Positions 56,896-64,000 of a stretch of 64,000 bases of DNA are shown here, one piece after another. The notes below the pieces were generated by a model that saw only the letters and a program-made list of their open reading frames with translations, made no database searches and was not told the DNA's origin. The stretch's first letter is position 1; the number at the start of each line of letters is the position of its first letter. The position numbers and the translations under genes are program-made. The stretch is taken from assembly GCA_009731375.1 (NCBI GenBank), contig BJOX01000021.1, positions 995,619 through 1,059,618 of the forward strand, in the 5' to 3' direction. The DNA is from Paulinella micropora (taxonomy: Eukaryota; Cercozoa; Imbricatea; Euglyphida).

Positions 56896-56899
56896 TAAT
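56896..56899. repeat. Target-site duplication TAAT (right)
   Basis: Matches 46504-46507. Confidence 0.75.
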
Positions 56900-57096
56900 A
56901 ACTTAAACTTTTTTAATAGCACATAGTGTGACCGCGGCGTTGAAGTTCAAGTGAATTCAGTTTTACATTGCTATATATATTGACTGTCGGACTTACATAT
57001 TCAATATTTTTACGCTGGTATTAACACTGAATATTATTACTGTGGACATTCAAATGGCAAAATATTCCAACTTGATTCTTTGACCTCATCTTTCTC

Positions 57097-57376
57097 AATA
57101 TTGCTGTTGACATTCAAGACAACAAAAAAAATTGATTTTTCTGTTTTGGTTGGAATTTCAGTTTTGGTTGGAATTTTGATTTTGGGTGAAAATTTGAATT
57201 TTTCAAATTAACGGCTATATTCGTCCGCAAAATATCGTAAATTTTCGCAAAATGTTACCGTTAAATTTGAAAATTTGAATTTTTGTCACAAAAATGAAAA
57301 ACTGTCACAAAAATGAAAATCTGACACAAAAATTAAAAACTAATTTTTGTTGTCTTGAATGTCAACAGCAATATTT
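57097..57376. mobile_element. Foldback element F2, about 280 bp
   Basis: Terminal arms 57097-57132 and 57342-57376 are inverted copies (AATATTGCTGTTGACATTCA, AGACAACAAAAA). The interior again holds AATTAACGGCTATAT and ATGTTACCGTTAAAT, as in F1 at 46135-46453. The clean arms suggest F2 is younger than F1. No coding capacity. Confidence 0.82.
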
Positions 57377-58205
57377 GAGACTCATGATACGGAAATTCAG
57401 CGCACTGACACCGTTGGAAAGCTCTTGTCCTAAGCTTGAAGTTTCCAATGCTGGCTTCAGATCTCACGGTCGTATCACTTAGATTGATGGCCCGGGAGAT
57501 TCATAAGATCAAAGTTAGATAGTTTGCCACTTGAATAATAACTTGATAGAAATTCCGACGTGACTAACATTAATATATGAAGTTACCCTACATATATAAT
57601 ATAAATTCAAGTTATTCAAGTAGTCATTTCACTTACATGCTTCCAGGTTTTTAGCCGCAGTACGAAACTTGAGCAAGCCGCATGATTCTTAATCAGTATT
57701 AAAAGTCGTTAGTGGAAAAAACTTGAATAGTTCACTTATTAAAATGATATCTCAGCACAGGTCTCGCCGCGGACGGTAAGTCAGTAGTAAACTCTAGCCT
57801 ACGGTATTAATACTATTGCAACAACTATCAAATCAATACTTCAAATTATTAAAATAATCACTGGCTCTGGGTAATATGAAGTGCATGTATTGCCGGGCCC
57901 GGCACAAAAGGTAGATTAGTAGCAGTATGATGTGCAATGTGAGTTTGGATACAACCCCAAGGGATAATTACACAACGACTCGGAACTCTTATTAAAGATC
58001 TCTATGGCTGCACTCGGAACTCTTATTAAAGATCTCTATGGCTGCATTAAGTCCTGACTCCAGAGAGCAGGTGAACTACCACTTCCCTTCTAACTCTTAC
58101 GCTTCCCACTGATCCCTACTAGTGGCAAGTATTCTATCATTAAAAGTTGATTGAAGTGAAAAAAATTGTGACTCAGTAGAGGCTGCCACCTAGTACCCGT
58201 ACATA
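57377..58205. other. Unique AT-rich DNA, no gene supported
   Basis: Continues the host sequence interrupted by the LTR element, again with many CTTGAA/TTCAAG motifs. A 33-bp tandem duplication (CTCGGAACTCTTATTAAAGA...) lies at about 57978-58045. Confidence 0.65.
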
Positions 58206-58355
58206 GATGATAGATAGATAGATAGATAGATAGATAAGATAAGATAGATAGATAAGATAGATAGATAGATAGATAAGATAAGATAGATAGATAATAGATA
58301 GATAGATAGATAGATAGATAGAAAGATAGATAGATAGATATCTTAGATAGATAGA
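58206..58355. repeat. (GATA)n with GATAA pentamers
   Basis: Tetranucleotide array with AAGATA interruptions. Confidence 0.94.
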
Positions 58356-58862
58356 TGGGCCCGATCGCCGCGCATGTGACGCAGATTATGATTCAACTGA
58401 ACAGACTTGATCCATTTGCGGCGGCAGTAAATTTTTCCTGATATATAACAAGTATTGTTCTTATTCAAAGTGACTGCGTAGTAGTCAGTAAATAACCTGA
58501 AGGCTGAGGTGGTTCACCGACGAACTTGAACTTGAAGGCTCAATGTCAGAAATGTCTACGGGTCAGAAAAATGCAATTGGGGACCGCATCAGTCAGTACA
58601 CTTTCCGAACGCTATCAATATTAATGACTGGATCACTTAGTAAAATAGATGTTGATGATAGTACTGAAGTTAGATTGGGAAATTTTGCGTCTCAGTCACT
58701 GCAACTGACTGGTGTTGATAAACTTGATTTCTTTGTGCCAGTGACGATAGTATGCGTTAATTCAACTAAAGAGTGATGTTTCTTCCGCTGCGGAAGACTT
58801 GGTAGCAATAGTTTGTGTGTAGTCCAAGGGGAAGAGAAACTACAAACGAAATGGGATTGTTC
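58356..58862. other. Unique DNA, no gene firmly supported
   Basis: Contains one 77-codon plus-strand frame (58543-58776; MSEMSTGQKNAIGDR...) of ordinary composition but without a recognisable domain. It might be an exon of an unknown gene, but nothing else supports that. Confidence 0.5.
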
Positions 58863-58876
58863 AAGTTTGTTTGCGT

Positions 58877-58908
<32 letters not shown>

Positions 58909-58972
58909 ATGTGTGTGTGTCTGTGTGTGTGTGTGTGTGAGTGAGTGAGTGTGAGGTGTGTGGTGTGTGTGT

Positions 58973-59011
<39 letters not shown>

Positions 59012-59035
59012 CCGTGAGAGAGAAAGAGAAAGAGA

Positions 59036-59074
<39 letters not shown>

Positions 59075-59098
59075 TGTTTGTGTTTGTGTGTGTGTGTG

Positions 59099-59175
<77 letters not shown>
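58863..59175. repeat. (TG)n, (GA)n, (CT)n and (TA)n arrays
   Basis: Successive dinucleotide arrays. Confidence 0.96.
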
Positions 59176-59181
<6 letters not shown>

Positions 59182-59292
59182 CAATTTTGGATATGACGTT
59201 CGAAAAGCAAAGTCCTTGAGTTTGATATAAAGTCAATACGCTTAATCATTCTTCTTCAATTGTGGTGACATTGTTATTGCTAGGCGGAAGGT

Positions 59293-59334
<42 letters not shown>

Positions 59335-59732
59335 NNNNNNNNNNNNNNNNNNNNNNNNNNNNNNNNNNNNNNNNNNNNNNNNNNNNNNNNNNNNNNNNNN
59401 NNNNNNNNNNNNNNNNNNNNNNNNNNNNNNNNNNNNNNNNNNNNNNNNNNNNNNNNNNNNNNNNNNNNNNNNNNNNNNNNNNNNNNNNNNNNNNNNNNNN
59501 NNNNNNNNNNNNNNNNNNNNNNNNNNNNNNNNNNNNNNNNNNNNNNNNNNNNNNNNNNNNNNNNNNNNNNNNNNNNNNNNNNNNNNNNNNNNNNNNNNNN
59601 NNNNNNNNNNNNNNNNNNNNNNNNNNNNNNNNNNNNNNNNNNNNNNNNNNNNNNNNNNNNNNNNNNNNNNNNNNNNNNNNNNNNNNNNNNNNNNNNNNNN
59701 NNNNNNNNNNNNNNNNNNNNNNNNNNNNNNNN
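59176..59732. other. Short unique piece, poly(G), 398-bp gap
   Basis: About 120 bp of ordinary sequence, a G homopolymer from about 59296 to 59334, then N to 59732. Confidence 0.97.
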
Positions 59733-60098
59733 TGCGTGTTTGTTTGTGTTGGTGTGTGTGTGAATGTGTGTGTGTGCGTGTGTGTGTGTGTGTGCATCTA
59801 TCTGTGTTCATGCACGTGCATGCGTGTGTATATGTGCATGTGCATGTGTGTGTGTGTGTGTGTCTGTGTGTACAACATCTTACCAAATCCAAGAAAAGCG
59901 TTGTCAAACAGCAGAGCTGTGTCCTATATGTATAAGTTATATTATACAAACACATATATACGTATACATAGGAATCTTGGTAGGTAGGCAAGAATCTGGT
60001 AGGTATATGTATGTATGTATGTATGTAGGTATGTATGTATGTATGTGTGTATGTATGTATGTATGTATGAATGAATATATGTATGTATGTTTGTATGC

Positions 60099-60135
<37 letters not shown>

Positions 60136-60211
60136 TATGTATGTCTGTTTGTGTGTATGTATGTATGTATGCATATCTATGCATGCATGCATGCGTGTAT
60201 GTATGTATGTA

Positions 60212-60256
<45 letters not shown>

Positions 60257-60280
60257 TTGTGTGTGTGTGTGTGTGTGTGT

Positions 60281-60336
<56 letters not shown>

Positions 60337-60722
60337 NNNNNNNNNNNNNNNNNNNNNNNNNNNNNNNNNNNNNNNNNNNNNNNNNNNNNNNNNNNNNNNN
60401 NNNNNNNNNNNNNNNNNNNNNNNNNNNNNNNNNNNNNNNNNNNNNNNNNNNNNNNNNNNNNNNNNNNNNNNNNNNNNNNNNNNNNNNNNNNNNNNNNNNN
60501 NNNNNNNNNNNNNNNNNNNNNNNNNNNNNNNNNNNNNNNNNNNNNNNNNNNNNNNNNNNNNNNNNNNNNNNNNNNNNNNNNNNNNNNNNNNNNNNNNNNN
60601 NNNNNNNNNNNNNNNNNNNNNNNNNNNNNNNNNNNNNNNNNNNNNNNNNNNNGTATGTATGTATGTATGTGTGTATGTATGTATGTATGTATGAATGAAT
60701 ATATGTATGTATGTTTGTATGC

Positions 60723-60759
<37 letters not shown>

Positions 60760-60835
60760 TATGTATGTCTGTTTGTGTGTATGTATGTATGTATGCATAT
60801 CTATGCATGCATGCATGCGTGTATGTATGTATGTA

Positions 60836-60880
<45 letters not shown>

Positions 60881-60881
60881 T

Positions 60882-60926
<45 letters not shown>

Positions 60927-60969
60927 ATGTGTGTATGTATGTATGTGTGTATGTATGTATGTATGTATG

Positions 60970-61000
<31 letters not shown>

Positions 61001-61053
61001 GTACGTACGTATGTACGTATGTATGTATGTATATATGTATGTATGTATGTATG

Positions 61054-61085
<32 letters not shown>

Positions 61086-61320
61086 TGTATGTATGTACGT
61101 AAGTACGAAAGTATGTACGTATGTATGTACGTATGTATGTATGTATGTATGTATGTACGTACGTACGTACGTACGTACGTACGTACGTACGTACGTATGT
61201 ATGTATGTATGTATGTATGTATGTATGTATGTACGTATTACGTACGTACGTACGTATGTATGTATGTATGTATGTATGTATATATGTATGTAAGTATGTA
61301 TGTAAGTATGAACCTCATCC
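59733..61320. repeat. (TG)n/(ATGT)n arrays with a 316-bp gap
   Basis: TG and ATGT with ACGT variants; N at 60337-60652. About 60040-60300 and 60653-60900 are the same sequence, including the rare AATGAATATATG and GCATATCTATGCATGC pieces, which suggests an assembly duplicate. 59870-60000 is non-repetitive. Confidence 0.93.
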
Positions 61321-61474
61321 TGCTGGAGAAAGTAGACAATAAGCCTACATCATCATTCATGTTATCATACATATATACATATATATATATGTATATATAT
61401 ATATGTATATATAAAACATATATATATATATATAACATATAACATATATATATATAGATAGATAGATATGAATG

Positions 61475-61506
<32 letters not shown>

Positions 61507-61560
61507 TGCTATTAACCATACTAGAAAATTGCAATAAGACAACAACTCACAATTTAGCAG
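61321..61560. other. Unique DNA and (TA)n
   Basis: Short non-repetitive pieces around TA dinucleotides; nothing recognised. Confidence 0.8.
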
Positions 61561-61700
61561 CCACCTTCACAAAATATGGTCAGGTTACCGATAAAAACTA
61601 CATAACAATGCGGCGCGCCAAAATTTGACGTGTTTTGCGGCCCGGCCCGGCCCGGCTCGCCCGCAAAACACGTCAAATTTTGTGGCTAGCCGCATAATAT
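61561..61700 (+). mobile_element. PAL element, copy D
   Basis: CCACCTTCACAAAATATGG, TCAGGTTACCGATAAAAAC, GGCGCGCC, a left arm TTTGACGTGTTTTGCGG, a loop of CCCGG repeats, a right arm CCGCAAAACACGTCAAA, then GTGGCTAGCCGCATAATAT. Confidence 0.84.
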
Positions 61701-61916
61701 AATAATAATATTACCAATTTTCCAACGCGACTATATACAAGATGATGAAGTTGAGCAGGAGATACCTATTACGAGGCAGGTAGGTATGCATATGTGTTTT
61801 TGTGTATGTTTGTATTTTGTGTATGTGCGCGACCGGTCTTTGGCGGTGTGGTAAAAAACATACATACATACATACATGCATGCATTGAATGTATTATATA
61901 TATATATATATATATA

Positions 61917-61960
<44 letters not shown>

Positions 61961-62019
61961 GGAGGGAGGGAGGGAGGGAGGCAGGGAGAGAGAGGGAGAG
62001 AGAGGGAGAGAGAGGGAGG

Positions 62020-62065
<46 letters not shown>

Positions 62066-62200
62066 CCAGTCTATGGCGGTGTTGTAAGGAATTTTGGGTA
62101 AAGAATCTAAAAGCAAAACATAAAGATTCTATAGATATCTCCTTTTACACATACTACAATAAAATATGCAAGAATCTCGTAAGGGAATGATCGATAAGAC
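61701..62200. repeat. Unique pieces, (TA)n and (GA)n
   Basis: TA and GA/GGGA tracts at about 61895-62065. A short phrase (ACCGGTCTTTGGCGGTGTGGTAA, abbreviated) is echoed at about 62066 as ACCAGTCTATGGCGGTGTTG. No gene. Confidence 0.85.
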
Positions 62201-62650
62201 ATGCATGCATACATACATACATACATACATACATACATGCATACATACACATATACATGCATGCATGCATTACATCATACATGCATGCATGCATACATGC
62301 ATACATACATGCATACATACATACATACATGCATACATACATACACACATACATACACATACACATACATACATACATACATACATACACACATACATAT
62401 ACACATACATACCTACATACATACCTACATATACACATATATGCATACATACATACATACTTGCATACATACATACATACATACATACACATACATACAC
62501 ATACACACATGCATACATACATACATACATACATACATACATACATACATACATGCATGCATACATACATAATACATATACATGCATAATTATTATGTAC
62601 ATACATACATACATACATATATGCACGCATACCATACATACATACATACA

Positions 62651-62682
<32 letters not shown>

Positions 62683-62748
62683 CTCTCTCTCTCTCTCTCT
62701 CTCTCGCTCTCTCTCACACACACACTCACTATCTCTGTCTCTCTCTGT

Positions 62749-62792
<44 letters not shown>

Positions 62793-62958
62793 ATACATGC
62801 ATACATACATACATACATACATACATGCATGCATACATACATAATACATACATACATGCATAATTATTATGTACATACATACATACATATATGCACGCAT
62901 ACCATACATACATACATACACACATACATACATACATACATACATACATACATACATA

Positions 62959-63013
<55 letters not shown>

Positions 63014-63031
63014 TATCTCTGTCTCTCTCCG

Positions 63032-63105
<74 letters not shown>

Positions 63106-63270
63106 CCTCTCCCTCTCTCAGACACACAAACACACACGCACACACACACACACACAAGATGACTGCAATGTCAACAGAAATGACAAATTTCAACGCCACG
63201 AAGGTTAGCAAAAGGGCCTTTCCCCCCCCCCCTCTCTCTCGCTCTCTCTCTCAAGATGAATGCAGTGGCC
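62201..63270. repeat. (ATAC)n, (CT)n and (CA)n arrays with a duplicated block
   Basis: A block of about 280 bp comprising ATAC, the rare pieces TGCATAATTATTATGTACAT and GCACGCATACCATACA, then CT, CA and CACTATCTCTGTCTCTCT, occurs twice (about 62540-62790 and 62812-63110). The unit was tandemly duplicated. Confidence 0.92.
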
Positions 63271-63435
63271 NNNNNNNNNNNNNNNNNNNNNNNNNNNNNN
63301 NNNNNNNNNNNNNNNNNNNNNNNNNNNNNNNNNNNNNNNNNNNNNNNNNNNNNNNNNNNNNNNNNNNNNNNNNNNNNNNNNNNNNNNNNNNNNNNNNNNN
63401 NNNNNNNNNNNNNNNNNNNNNNNNNNNNNNNNNNN
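63271..63435. other. Assembly gap (165 N)
   Basis: Flanked by related unique pieces: CAACGCCACGAAGGTTAGCA occurs at about 63191 and 63543. The unit straddling the gap is therefore probably tandemly repeated. Confidence 1.
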
Positions 63436-63441
63436 TTTCTT

Positions 63442-63495
<54 letters not shown>

Positions 63496-64000
63496 ACACA
63501 CACATACACAAGGTGACAACAGTGACCAGAAATGACGAACTTCAACGCCACGAAGGTTAGCAAGAGAGTCAGCACAATGCCCATGCGGTCTAATCAATCA
63601 TTAAAATAAAAAAAAAACATGAACATCAATTATAAAAGTGAAATTTCATTATTAAGAAAAAAAAAAAGGAAAAAAAAAAAGAAAAAGAAAAAAAGACTTA
63701 GAAAACAATGTGCTCTAATGGAAAGAAAAAAGAAAGAAAGAATCCAAAACAGAGAAAGAAGCGTTCTAGAAAAGAAACAGGTAAATGTCAAAAAGAAGAG
63801 AGAAGAGAAGAGAAGAGAAAAGAAAAGAATTGAAAAGAATTGAAAAGAAAACGAAAACGAAAACGAACGAAACGAAAAGAAAAGAACAGAAAAGAAAAGA
63901 AAAGAAAAGAAAAGAAAGAAAAGAAAAGAAAATAGGAAGAAAAAAAAAAAAGGAAAAATGCAAAGAAAAAGGCAAAGAAAAAGGCAAAGAAAAAGGCAAA
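63436..64000. repeat. (CT)n, short unique piece, (GAAA)n polypurine tract
   Basis: CT and CA to about 63510, unique to about 63610, then A/G-rich tetramers and pentamers to the window end. Confidence 0.93.

Noticed and set aside
58543-58776. A 77-codon host gene or exon
   Set aside because: Ordinary composition, but no domain, splice pattern or conservation can be shown; kept only as a remark in the region entry.

Overview
The window is eukaryotic nuclear DNA of a very repeat-rich kind. Support for this: a non-LTR (LINE) retrotransposon, a Ty3/gypsy-type LTR retrotransposon, tRNA-derived SINEs, foldback/MITE-like elements, and a mass of di- to heptanucleotide microsatellites that by eye make up well over half of the called bases. 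I see no operons, rRNA, stand-alone tRNA gene, CRISPR array or bacterial feature. I cannot name the organism; a microsatellite-rich protist or alga or an invertebrate would all fit. No host protein-coding gene could be supported. Nearly all open frames lie in microsatellites (Leu/Ser/Ile/Tyr/Glu/Lys/Arg periodic peptides) and are not genes.

Layout. 1-22,071: microsatellites interrupted by short dispersed repeats: a palindromic element 'PAL' (copies at 2320, 12169, 32441, 61561), a tRNA-headed SINE (6701, 7082, 18059), an (ATT)n-tailed repeat 'X' (5273, 8272, 21651, 34764), a short repeat 'C' always placed between (GA)n and an ATT/GAT tract (7500, 8832, 9291), and a repeat 'Y' with 33-bp direct terminal repeats (19831, 37373). 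22,072-29,155 (minus): a LINE with an intact 1627-codon ORF (RRM-like, APE endonuclease, RT, Cys/His cluster, C-terminal SUMO- and PCNA-binding-like motifs), an (ATT)n tail and a duplicated 5' leader containing a 17-copy 29-bp minisatellite. 29,259-31,303: a 2-kb (GAA)n-type polypurine array. 31,304-44,590: microsatellites, tandem repeats and a retroelement nuclease-like fragment at 38,863-39,318. 44,591-58,870: the least repetitive part, AT-rich, carrying two related foldback elements and, between them, a 10.4-kb Ty3/gypsy element (46,508-56,895) with 248/249-bp LTRs, TAAT target duplications, a candidate primer site, gag, protease, RT-RNase H-integrase and a polypurine tract. 58,871-64,000: microsatellites again, including the fourth PAL copy.

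How the parts relate. The LINE, the SINE and a third fragment (6466-6634) share a roughly 60-bp 3' end running into (ATT)n, so the LINE is the likely mobiliser of the SINE and the retroelement tails are likely seeds for many ATT microsatellites. In the LTR element, gag and protease share one frame across a single UGA-CGG, and protease and RT lie in overlapping frames needing a +1 shift. The first part of gag has an in-frame TAA and a frame change, so this copy is probably non-autonomous although its LTRs are nearly identical. N gaps (about 23) sit mostly in or next to microsatellites and G/C homopolymers; some flanking duplications look like assembly artefacts.
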